This document shows positions 14,683 through 20,912 of a stretch of 20,912 nt of DNA, one piece after another (positions within the stretch are counted from its first letter, which is position 1; every line of letters starts with the position of its first letter). The DNA is from JBIICS01 sp044238735 (GTDB lineage Bacteria; Bacteroidota; Bacteroidia; UBA4408), in NCBI GenBank assembly GCA_044238735.1, contig JBIICS010000038.1:1-20912 (forward strand), given 5' to 3'. The notes under the pieces are model-generated. The model ran no database searches, had not been told where the DNA came from, and was given only the letters and a program-made list of their open reading frames with translations. The translations under genes and the position numbers were made by a program.

Positions 14683-15381
14683 TCAAAGAAAAAGAAATAC
14701 CGCGGGCTTCTTGTTAATATCCGGTTTTTCTTTTTTCCATTTATAAACCGGCATGCTTTTTATAAACTCATTTTGGGAAGTTATATCTGCTGCTACACAA
14801 AGCATGGTATTGGGATCGAGTTCATTTAAGAGATCTTCAAAGAGATTTAAATTTCGATATGGAGTTTCGATAAATAATTGAGTTTGCTTTTGCTGTTTTG
14901 CTATGCGTTCATACCATTGTATCTTTTTTATCCGATCTTTTTGTTCGCGTGGCAGATATCCATTAAAAGCAAAACTTTGTCCATTTAAACCCGAGGCCAT
15001 TAGTGCAAGAATTATCGAATTAGGACCCACCAAAGGCTCCACCTTAAATCCTAACTCATGAGCAAGCTTTACGAGCTCTGCTCCGGGATCTGCAACACCT
15101 GGACAACCGGCATCACTCATTAAACCCATGTTTTTACCTTGTTTTAATGGATTTAGATAGTGAAGAATCTCCTCTGCCTTGGTGTGTTCATTTAATTCAA
15201 AAAGTTCTAACTCGTTTAATGAATGAGGATAGTTAACGGATTTTAAGAAGCGTCGAGCATTTTTTTCACCCTCTACAACAAAAGTATTAAGTGAGTGCAG
15301 AACATTAAGCAGATCCTGACTTAGTTTGCCCGAAGGATTGTTTTCGGAAAGTGAACTGGGTATTACATATAATGTAGGCAT
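14683..15381 (-). CDS. RsmI-like SAM-dependent methyltransferase (short Bacteroidetes form)
   Basis: A 232-aa tetrapyrrole-methylase-fold protein of the RsmI family; RsmI itself 2'-O-methylates C1402 of 16S rRNA using SAM. The start at 15381 gives MPTLYVIPSSLSE, matching the family's LYVIPTPIG opening. Further motifs are GLMSDAGCPGVADPGAELV, PLVGPNSIILALMASGLNGQSFAFNGYLP and FIETPYR. It lacks the roughly 50-residue C-terminal part of E. coli RsmI (286 aa), and Thr is replaced by Cys in the DAG(T/C)P motif. It may be a paralogue with a different RNA target, so I withhold the symbol. Its ATG is one base after the EamA stop, so the two genes are co-transcribed. Confidence 0.82.
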   Translation of the reverse strand: MPTLYVIPSSLSENNPSGKLSQDLLNVLHSLNTFVVEGEKNARRFLKSVNYPHSLNELELFELNEHTKAEEILHYLNPLKQGKNMGLMSDAGCPGVADPGAELVKLAHELGFKVEPLVGPNSIILALMASGLNGQSFAFNGYLPREQKDRIKKIQWYERIAKQQKQTQLFIETPYRNLNLFEDLLNELDPNTMLCVAADITSQNEFIKSMPVYKWKKEKPDINKKPAVFLFL

Positions 15382-15382
15382 A

Positions 15383-16267
15383 CTATATTTTAGCTCTTCT
15401 AAAATTAACCAAATAAACACCCAATATAATAATGGCTATGCATATAAACTGAGCAAAATAAAGAGCTTCCCCATCAAAAACACCCCAAGCAAGGGCCACA
15501 ACCGGAATAAAATAGGTTACAGATGAAGCAAATAAAATGGAAGTTTCTTTTATTAAGATATTATAAAGAATAACTGCTACCGCTGTTCCCCAAAAGCCCA
15601 ATACAGCTAAATAAATTAGGGCCTTAAAAGCATTCGGATTTACAGTAGTAATTAAAATAAAATCGCTATTAAATAAATTAAGGAGTGCGGGAAGCCCTAT
15701 TCCACAAAAGGCAAAGGCTGTTATGGTGATACTATTTATACCGGATAGTTTATGCTTTATTATATTAACGCTAATTGCATAACACAACGTTGCCAATACC
15801 ACCAGCCATCCCAATAAAAGATTAGAATTAACTTGTTTGCTATCGCGAGATACCAGTAAAAAAACCGCCCCTGCCAATCCTACAATTACTCCCATTATCT
15901 GTTGTTTGGAAAACGTTCCTTTAAAGGCAACAGCACCTACAAGAAGTGTAAACAAGGGAGTTAAAGCATTTAAGATCCCCGCCATAGAGCTGCTTATGCC
16001 GGTTTGAGCCTTTGTAAATAAAAAAGCAGGGATAAAATTTCCAAAAAGTCCAACCGTTAAATACCATTTCCAATTACTTTTAATAGCCGCATTCTTTAAA
16101 TGATAAAAAGCAAAAGGCAACATAAACAAAAAGGCAAATACCATTCTAAGGCTTGCTACCTGCTCGGAATTATAAACTTCTAATCCGCGCTTCATTAGTA
16201 TAAATGAACTACCCCAGGTAAGGGAAAGTAGAACAAACAATAACCATGATACTAAACCTTTATTCAC
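15383..16267 (-). CDS. EamA/DMT-family transporter
   Basis: A 294-aa membrane protein with about ten hydrophobic helices arranged as two EamA repeats (roughly 5-135 and 148-290). The first repeat opens with WLLFVLLSLTWGSSFILMKRGL and includes SLRMVFAFLFMLPF, SSMAGILNALTPLFTLLVGA and VGLAGAVFLL. The second includes LGWLVVLATLCYAISVN and FASSVTYFIPVVALAWGVFDGE. Such carriers export or import small metabolites; the substrate cannot be inferred. The start is GTG at 16267. The next Met would remove most of helix 1, so GTG is preferred. A -7 type box lies only four bases upstream, suggesting a very short or absent 5' untranslated region. Confidence 0.88.
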   Translation of the reverse strand: MNKGLVSWLLFVLLSLTWGSSFILMKRGLEVYNSEQVASLRMVFAFLFMLPFAFYHLKNAAIKSNWKWYLTVGLFGNFIPAFLFTKAQTGISSSMAGILNALTPLFTLLVGAVAFKGTFSKQQIMGVIVGLAGAVFLLVSRDSKQVNSNLLLGWLVVLATLCYAISVNIIKHKLSGINSITITAFAFCGIGLPALLNLFNSDFILITTVNPNAFKALIYLAVLGFWGTAVAVILYNILIKETSILFASSVTYFIPVVALAWGVFDGEALYFAQFICIAIIILGVYLVNFRRAKI

Positions 16268-16271
16268 TCGG

Positions 16272-16279
16272 CAAAACTA
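16272..16279 (-). promoter_or_regulatory. -7 element upstream of the EamA transporter gene
   Basis: Read on the - strand, 16279-16272 is TAGTTTTG, an exact TAnnTTTG match. I found no TTG at the expected 17-23 nt upstream, so the site is incomplete. If used, transcription would begin at or next to the GTG start codon. Confidence 0.35.
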
Positions 16280-16319
16280 CTATATTAAGTTGTCTTATTT
16301 AATTGACTACTCCAAAACA

Positions 16320-16360
16320 TTGTTAATATTTTGTAATTCAATACTTTTACTTTATATTTA
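16320..16360 (+). promoter_or_regulatory. overlapping promoter candidates for the HMA / aldehyde dehydrogenase pair
   Basis: Two near-consensus sites lie 11 bases apart: TTG (16320-16322)-N19-TACTTTTA (16342-16349) and TTG (16331-16333)-N19-TATATTTA (16353-16360). Each differs from TAnnTTTG only at the last base. The second would start transcription near 16366, 14 bases before the HMA gene ATG. Confidence 0.4.
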
Positions 16361-16379
16361 GTAAACTTAAATTTTACCT

Positions 16380-16595
16380 ATGTCTTTTCAAACTCAGGAA
16401 ATTAAAGTAAGTGGATTAACTTGCGGAACTTGTGTAAATACATTAACCAACGCATTAATGTCTAAAGAGGGCGTTAAGGACGTTGAAGTTGATTTAACTA
16501 AAGGAATTGCCCGTATCAAGTTTAATGTATACAAGCTTAACAAACAACAGGTAATAGATATTATAAATAGCGATACTCCTTATCAGGCCTCTTAA
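16380..16595 (+). CDS. heavy-metal-associated (HMA) domain protein
   Basis: A 71-aa stand-alone HMA domain (ferredoxin-like fold), as in copper chaperones and mercury-binding MerP. The metal motif is GLTCGTCVNTL, with the CxxC cysteines at about C15 and C18. A Leu precedes the Thr where many family members have Met. The following KEGVKDVEVDLTKGIARIKFN fits the second half of the fold. The stop codon is directly followed by the ATG of an aldehyde dehydrogenase, with no spacer. No copper ATPase or metal regulator is adjacent, so the metal and partner are unknown. Confidence 0.88.
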   Translation: MSFQTQEIKVSGLTCGTCVNTLTNALMSKEGVKDVEVDLTKGIARIKFNVYKLNKQQVIDIINSDTPYQAS

Positions 16596-18017
16596 ATGGA
16601 GGAATTTAAAATATACGCTGCCGGCGATTTTATTCAAACCAATGATCTATTGCCGGTAATTAACCCCTTTAACGGAGAATCTTTTGCTCATACATACCTG
16701 GCCAATTATGAAATTATTAATCGAAGTATCTGTAAAGCTGAAGAATGTTTTACCAAACTCAAACGTTTAAGCTCTTACGAAAAGTATGAAATACTTAAAT
16801 TTATTTCGGACGAGATAATTAAAAATAAATCTCATTTTGCGACACTTATTTGTAAAGAAGCTGCTAAGCCCATTAAATACGCTAATTCGGAGGTAGATCG
16901 GGCCGCCCAAACCTTTTTAATTGCCGCCGAAGAATGCAAAAGAATTTCTGCAGAAGTAATTAGCCTGGATTGGACACCAGCCGGAAAAAACAAAGAAGGC
17001 ATAGTAAAATACTTTCCTGTAGGACTTGTGTCCGCCATTAGCCCCTTTAATTTTCCTTTAAATCTGGCCGTTCATAAAATAGCACCCGCAATAGCCGCTG
17101 GTTGCCCTATTATATTAAAACCATCTTCTAAAACACCGCTAAGCACTTTGTTGCTGGCTCAGATAATTGATAAAAGCGCATTACCTAAGGGTGCATTTTC
17201 TGTTTTACCGTGCAGTAGAACTACCGGAAATTTATTAGTTGAAGATAATCGATTTAAATTACTAACGTTTACCGGATCGCCAGAGATAGGCTGGAAAATG
17301 AAACAAAGATCTGGAAAAAAGAAAGTTGTTTTAGAATTAGGTGGAAATGCCGGAGTAATTATTTCAACTAGCGCAAATATTAAGATGGCTGTAGAAAAGG
17401 CTATAATAGGTGCATTTGCATACTCCGGTCAGGTTTGCATCCATACCCAGAGAATACTGGTGCACGAATCTGTTTTCGAAACTTTTACCAAACTTTTTTG
17501 CGAAACCATTGCCGGTTTAAAAATTGGAGATCCTATGCTCAACAACACCGATATTTCCTGCATGATTGATGAGCACAACAATAAACGGGTGTTGAGTTGG
17601 ATAAACGAAGCGGTTACGGAAGGAGCAAAAATTTTATGCGGAGGCATGATAGAAGGAGGTATTTTATTACCTACCGTTCTTACCCATACAAAAGAAAATC
17701 AAAAAGTAAATTGCGAAGAGGTTTTTGGACCTGTTGTAACTATTGAAAAATTTACCCAATTTAATGAAGCAATAAGCACCCTTAATAACTCACGATTTGG
17801 ATTACAAGCCGGGCTTTTTACCGACTCGCAGAAAGAAATAAATTATGCTTTTAATAACCTTGAAGTAGGAGGAGTTATTATAAACGATGTTCCTACCTAT
17901 CGTGCTGATCACATGCCTTATGGAGGTGTTAAAGATTCTGGCCTCGGAAGAGAGGGAGTTAAATACGCCATGATGGATATGCTGGAAGCAAAGATTCTGG
18001 TTAAGGATATTGAATAA
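16596..18017 (+). CDS. aldehyde dehydrogenase (NAD(P)+-dependent)
   Basis: A 473-aa ALDH-superfamily enzyme oxidising an aldehyde to the acid. The active-site residues are in place: N152 in ISPFNFPLN, K175 in LKPSS, the cofactor loop FTGSPEIG (225-232), general base E247 in LELGGN, nucleophile C281 in GQVCIHTQR, and E375/F377 in CEEVFGPV. The C-terminal PYGGVKDSGLGREG is typical. Overall it resembles the lactaldehyde / non-phosphorylating glyceraldehyde-3-phosphate / phosphonoacetaldehyde dehydrogenase branch, but the substrate cannot be fixed. It starts immediately after the HMA gene stop, so the two are one transcript. I saw no hairpin terminator in the 88 bases after the stop. Confidence 0.93.
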   Translation: MEEFKIYAAGDFIQTNDLLPVINPFNGESFAHTYLANYEIINRSICKAEECFTKLKRLSSYEKYEILKFISDEIIKNKSHFATLICKEAAKPIKYANSEVDRAAQTFLIAAEECKRISAEVISLDWTPAGKNKEGIVKYFPVGLVSAISPFNFPLNLAVHKIAPAIAAGCPIILKPSSKTPLSTLLLAQIIDKSALPKGAFSVLPCSRTTGNLLVEDNRFKLLTFTGSPEIGWKMKQRSGKKKVVLELGGNAGVIISTSANIKMAVEKAIIGAFAYSGQVCIHTQRILVHESVFETFTKLFCETIAGLKIGDPMLNNTDISCMIDEHNNKRVLSWINEAVTEGAKILCGGMIEGGILLPTVLTHTKENQKVNCEEVFGPVVTIEKFTQFNEAISTLNNSRFGLQAGLFTDSQKEINYAFNNLEVGGVIINDVPTYRADHMPYGGVKDSGLGREGVKYAMMDMLEAKILVKDIE

Positions 18018-18105
18018 TGTTTATTAACAAGCTCTTTTTTTAAACTTCTATCTTTAACTGATAAAACTCTGATAAGATTTAATTAGTTTTAATAAAATCC
18101 ATTTT

Positions 18106-18855
18106 ATGAACCTATTTTCTATTTTCCTGATTTTATTTGCGTCTGTTTATTTTTCTTATGCGCAGGAAAGCACCTATAAAACCGAAGAAAAAGGCAGAGC
18201 CGAAGTTTTGGTTATGGCCTTTGAACCTCGGATGTATATGAGTCAGTGGGACCATGAGTTAACTCAAAAGAATAACATGCCATCGGTTAAAATTAAAGAG
18301 TTTTTTAGAGAAGAAATTGACCGCCACTTTTATAAAGAATTAATCGGTAAAAAAACTCCATTATCCTTAAATTTAAGTTCGCTTGAGGCTTGTCACAACG
18401 ACTTAAACAAATTTTACGAGAGCGTTCAGATTACTTTTAAGGACCAGGTACCGGGTGATAATAAACCTTTGAAAAACAAAGGAGAATTAGCCCCTAACAC
18501 CCGAAAGGTAAATGTTGTTGCTGTAAAAACCACCAATCAGAACAATATTAGAGACATTAGCAGAGACTATGGCGCTAAATATATTATAGCCATAAACGAA
18601 CTGGACCTATTAATGCCAGTAAAAGACGCCTATGACATGAGCAATAAAAACTTTGATATAATACTTAAAATTCATTATACGATCTTAACAAACAAGGGGG
18701 AAGAAATTATAAGTAATTATAGCGAAACTAATTTTCCAGCAGGGATTTTCAATTTAAAAGAAATTTCAGAAAACGGTTTATTTCCGGCAGTACAAAAAAT
18801 ATCGAATGAGTTATTAAACTTAGAAGCAAAAAGTACAGTAGATAAAAAGAACTAA
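18106..18855 (+). CDS. secreted protein of unknown function
   Basis: A 249-aa protein with a clear signal peptide (residues 1-19, hydrophobic FSIFLILFASVYFSYA, cut before Q20). The mature part is mixed alpha/beta: RAEVLVMAFEPRMYMSQWDHEL, a helix KIKEFFREEIDRHFYKEL, and IRDISRDYGAKYIIAINELDLLMP, then FDIILKIHYTILTNKGEEII. The C-terminal tail is rich in Lys and Glu. The pattern of strand-helix units and an ILTNKGEEI turn loosely recalls periplasmic proteins that act on the envelope, but I do not recognise a family and assign no function. It stands alone between the aldehyde dehydrogenase and a convergent lipoprotein gene. Confidence 0.8.
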   Translation: MNLFSIFLILFASVYFSYAQESTYKTEEKGRAEVLVMAFEPRMYMSQWDHELTQKNNMPSVKIKEFFREEIDRHFYKELIGKKTPLSLNLSSLEACHNDLNKFYESVQITFKDQVPGDNKPLKNKGELAPNTRKVNVVAVKTTNQNNIRDISRDYGAKYIIAINELDLLMPVKDAYDMSNKNFDIILKIHYTILTNKGEEIISNYSETNFPAGIFNLKEISENGLFPAVQKISNELLNLEAKSTVDKKN

Positions 18856-18856
18856 T

Positions 18857-18893
18857 AAACCATTTACAACTTAAAGTCTTTCACTAATGGTTT
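18857..18893. terminator. weak inverted repeat between convergent genes
   Basis: AAACCATT (18857-18864) and AATGGTTT (18886-18893) form a perfect 8-base inverted repeat with a 21-base loop, and the + strand continues TTTTAAAA. It lies where two convergent genes end, overlapping the last codons of the - strand gene. The long loop and low GC make it a poor intrinsic terminator. Confidence 0.3.
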
Positions 18894-19965
18894 TAAAATG
18901 CCTCATCCAGGCAAAATTATCTCGTGTATAACCAAGACGAATAATTACAATTTTCTTCTTTGTATCGGTAAATATATATTGGCCATTATGACCATCAGCT
19001 ACAAATTGGCTATCGCTTTCGCCCCACCACTGATAACAATAAGATCGTTGTTTATAAACAGGATTTTTATATGTCCACGAATCTTTAACCCAAACTTCAG
19101 GTACTAATTGTTTTCCATTCCAATTTCCTTTATTTAAATATAAACGGCCAATTTTAGCATAGTCAATAGCCGTTGCACCAATGCCGCAAAACGTTTTCTC
19201 TAGTTTGTCTTTATCAAAGATATTCCACATGGCATCGTTTTCCATTTGCAATGGTTCCCATATGTTTTCGTTACAATAATCAGTAATATTTTTACCCTTT
19301 AAAGCACGTTGGAGAATTAAACCCAACAACTGCGTATCACCATTCTGGTATTTAAACTTCTCACCCGGTGTATACTTAAATTTTAATTTTTTTAGCACCT
19401 TGTTAAAACTTGGGCCGTAATACATCTTTACCACATTACTAAACGGACTATTATAGTTTTCATCAAAATCAATTCCAGAGACCATATTTAGCAGGTGCTC
19501 TAATGTTAGTTGTTCTATGCCCTTCATATAGCTCAGTTCGGGAACATACGAAATAACCTTATCCGATACCGACTTTATATATCCATCCCTTACGGCACAA
19601 CCAAATAAAATACTGGTTATAGATTTTGCCATAGAAAACGATAAAACCGGGGTTGTTTTCCCATACTTCTCATCTTGCCAATTATACAATATGGTATCAT
19701 TTCTAATAATGAGATACGAAACAGTTCTACTCTTTTTTAGAACCTCCTCTATAGGCAACCATTTACTTTGTTCAATAGAAAAGGTATCCGGAAATATCAA
19801 ATTGGTTTTAGATGGATAAAACTTAAATGGATTCTCCGACTTCCGTAAAACTCTACTTGGGAAGATCTTATAGTCCTCTATGCCCACAAAATTATACCGA
19901 GCATATCGGTAGGCCGTGCATGACGATAAAATCAACGCTATTATCAAAAAAGGGAATAATTTCAT
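18871..19965 (-). CDS. serine hydrolase lipoprotein (beta-lactamase / class C penicillin-binding fold)
   Basis: A 364-aa protein of the beta-lactamase-related serine hydrolase family (PF00144). The N-terminus FLIIALILSSC is a lipoprotein signal with lipidated C16. Catalytic motifs are S111-M-A-K114 (SxxK), Y206-Q-N208 (YxN) and H326-N-G328 in place of KTG, as in class C and esterase-type members. LTLEHLLNMVSGIDFDE, GEKFKYQNGDTQLLGLIL and AIDYAKIGRLYLNKGNWNGKQLV are typical family stretches. Substrates of such proteins vary (D-amino peptides, esters, beta-lactams), and sequence alone does not decide; antibiotic resistance should not be assumed. It likely sits in the cell envelope. It is divergent from the DUF4290 gene and convergent with the secreted protein. 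Confidence 0.9.
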   Translation of the reverse strand: MKLFPFLIIALILSSCTAYRYARYNFVGIEDYKIFPSRVLRKSENPFKFYPSKTNLIFPDTFSIEQSKWLPIEEVLKKSRTVSYLIIRNDTILYNWQDEKYGKTTPVLSFSMAKSITSILFGCAVRDGYIKSVSDKVISYVPELSYMKGIEQLTLEHLLNMVSGIDFDENYNSPFSNVVKMYYGPSFNKVLKKLKFKYTPGEKFKYQNGDTQLLGLILQRALKGKNITDYCNENIWEPLQMENDAMWNIFDKDKLEKTFCGIGATAIDYAKIGRLYLNKGNWNGKQLVPEVWVKDSWTYKNPVYKQRSYCYQWWGESDSQFVADGHNGQYIFTDTKKKIVIIRLGYTRDNFAWMRHFKTISERL

Positions 19966-19990
19966 GAATGCAAAATATAAAAATTACATC

Positions 19991-20020
19991 TTGCAAAAAA
20001 AGATTATATACGTATCTTTG
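19991..20020 (+). promoter_or_regulatory. promoter of the DUF4290 gene
   Basis: TTG (19991-19993), a 19-base spacer and TATCTTTG (20013-20020) match the Bacteroidetes consensus TTG-N17-23-TAnnTTTG exactly. Transcription would start near 20026, about 60 bases before the ATG at 20088. It lies in the divergent region after the lipoprotein gene start. Confidence 0.75.
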
Positions 20021-20087
20021 TGATGTATTCCTTTCTGAAGTTGGATTGGCGGTGTTGGCAAAATACTTAATCTTTAAACCTATTTAC

Positions 20088-20723
20088 ATGCAGTATAATA
20101 CACAATTACCTCAAATGGTATTACCTGAATATGGTCGTCATATTCAAACCATGATAGAACATTGTTGCACCATTGAAAACCGTGAAGACCGCAATAAATG
20201 TGCAAAAGCCATTGTTGACGTTATGGGTCAGCTAAATCCACATCTAAGGGATGTAACCGATTTTAAACATAAACTTTGGGATCACTTATTTATAATTTCC
20301 GATTTTAAACTGGATGTTGATTCTCCCTATCCTATTCCCAATCGCGAAATCTTAACCAAGAAACCAGAACGCTTGCCTTATCCAAAAGGCAGAATAAAAT
20401 ACAAACATTATGGTCGATATGTTGAATCGTTTATTAATAAATGCATGAACAATAACGAACCCGAGCAACGCCAGCAATTTACAGAAGTTATTGCCAATAT
20501 GATGAAGAAAAACTTTCTGAATTGGAATCGCGATTCTGTTAATGACGAAGTGGTTTTTGATCATTTAGAGATTTTATCGGAGGGTCAGCTTAAAGTAAAT
20601 GAAAACACTACTTTAAGATCTACTAATGAAATCTTAAAAACAAATCGCGTTAACACGAACAATCACAGCAATCAAAATCAAAAACATAAACATAAGTTTA
20701 AGAAACACAAGAAACACTTTTAA
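20088..20723 (+). CDS. DUF4290 domain-containing protein
   Basis: A 211-aa cytoplasmic protein matching DUF4290, a family largely confined to Bacteroidetes and of unknown function. The family's order is clear: MQYNTQLPQMVLPEYGRHIQTMIEHC at the start, then NREDRNKCAKAIVDVMGQLNPHLRD, DFKHKLWDHLFIISDFKLDVDSPYP, and later KGRIKYKHYGRYVESFINKCM and an NWNRDSVNDEVVFDHLEILSEG stretch. I moved the start 40 codons downstream from the longest frame. The family N-terminus begins at this ATG, and a consensus promoter (19991-20020) lies inside the longer version. The last 20 or so residues are a Lys/His/Asn-rich tail (QKHKHKFKKHKKHF) that could bind nucleic acid or metal. Confidence 0.92.
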   Translation: MQYNTQLPQMVLPEYGRHIQTMIEHCCTIENREDRNKCAKAIVDVMGQLNPHLRDVTDFKHKLWDHLFIISDFKLDVDSPYPIPNREILTKKPERLPYPKGRIKYKHYGRYVESFINKCMNNNEPEQRQQFTEVIANMMKKNFLNWNRDSVNDEVVFDHLEILSEGQLKVNENTTLRSTNEILKTNRVNTNNHSNQNQKHKHKFKKHKKHF

Positions 20724-20813
20724 CTCTATTTCTTCCACTTTACACTTTTTTGAACTATCCAGAGATATTAAGCACCCGGTTTAAAAGGGTTAAATCATAT
20801 TTAAAGAGGTAAT

Positions 20814-20912
20814 GTGGCAAAAAATAGTTGGTGGATTTTCAAATTAAAAACACTAATATGGAGCCGTAAACCTGAAGAGGAAGCGAGCTCTGCTGGAGAG
20901 CAACTTGCCAGT
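20814..20912 (+). CDS. 5' end of an unidentified gene, cut by the window edge
   Basis: An open frame from GTG at 20814 runs to the end of the window, 33 codons: MAKNSWWIFKLKTLIW followed by the acidic and small-residue stretch SRKPEEEASSAGEQLAS. An in-frame stop at 20802-20804 leaves GTG as the only start. A purine-rich AAAGAGG (20803-20809) sits four bases before it as a likely ribosome binding site. An ATG two bases upstream opens only an 11-codon frame. The family is not recognisable from this fragment, and coding status is uncertain. Confidence 0.4.
   Translation, partial: MAKNSWWIFKLKTLIWSRKPEEEASSAGEQLAS

Noticed and set aside
18018..18105. Promoter or terminator between the aldehyde dehydrogenase and the secreted protein gene
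   Set aside because: There are T-rich runs and near -7 boxes such as TATCTTTA, but no TTG at a proper distance and no hairpin, so neither can be supported.
18871..19965. Antibiotic-resistance beta-lactamase
   Set aside because: The SxxK, YxN and HxG motifs place it in the broad serine hydrolase family, which includes many esterases and peptidases. Nothing specific points to beta-lactam hydrolysis.
20724..20813. Terminator or promoter between the DUF4290 gene and the last partial frame
   Set aside because: Only a three-base CCC/GGG pairing and no TAnnTTTG match were found, so nothing can be supported here.

Overview
The window is a low-GC, gene-dense chromosomal segment from a member of the Bacteroidota (Bacteroidetes). 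Three things point there. Promoter-like sites match the Bacteroidetes consensus TTG-N17-23-TAnnTTTG. Several families are typical of the phylum: DUF4290, a GIN-domain/beta-barrel surface protein and a short RsmI paralogue. A complete trp operon sits behind a Trp-rich leader peptide and attenuator. I cannot assign a genus. No rRNA, tRNA, CRISPR array, insertion sequence or prophage gene was seen, so this looks like ordinary chromosome.

Region 1 (8-4751, + strand) holds seven genes packed with 1-nt gaps or 1-8 nt overlaps: NYN-domain nuclease, cyclase-family hydrolase, Lrp/AsnC regulator, YjbR-like protein, DUF502 membrane protein, ElaA-like acetyltransferase, and a PolX-like protein whose polymerase active site looks destroyed while its PHP nuclease site is intact.

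Region 2 (4763-12842, + strand) is the tryptophan operon: promoter, 19-aa leader peptide with three consecutive Trp codons, a terminator with a competing antiterminator, then trpE-trpG-trpD-trpC-(GNAT acetyltransferase)-trpF-trpB-trpA-aroF. These genes encode all the steps from chorismate to tryptophan, plus a DAHP synthase that feeds the shikimate pathway. The leader peptide also contains Phe and Tyr codons just after the Trp run.

Region 3 (12881-16279, - strand) has two units. The first is a possible ECF-sigma-type promoter, a 50-aa membrane peptide and a 475-aa GIN-domain/beta-barrel protein, ending in a strong hairpin terminator. The second, upstream of it, is an EamA transporter followed after 1 nt by an RsmI-like methyltransferase.

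Region 4 (16320-20912) holds an HMA metal-binding protein abutting an aldehyde dehydrogenase, a secreted protein of unknown function, a beta-lactamase-fold lipoprotein on the - strand, a DUF4290 protein whose start should be moved downstream because a promoter lies upstream of it, and the 5' end of an unidentified gene at the window edge.

The best signals for a second look are the trp leader switch, the PolX homologue with a degenerate palm, the possible ECF-controlled surface-protein unit, and the acetyltransferase inside the trp operon. I did not find convincing evidence of a wholly new multi-gene system.
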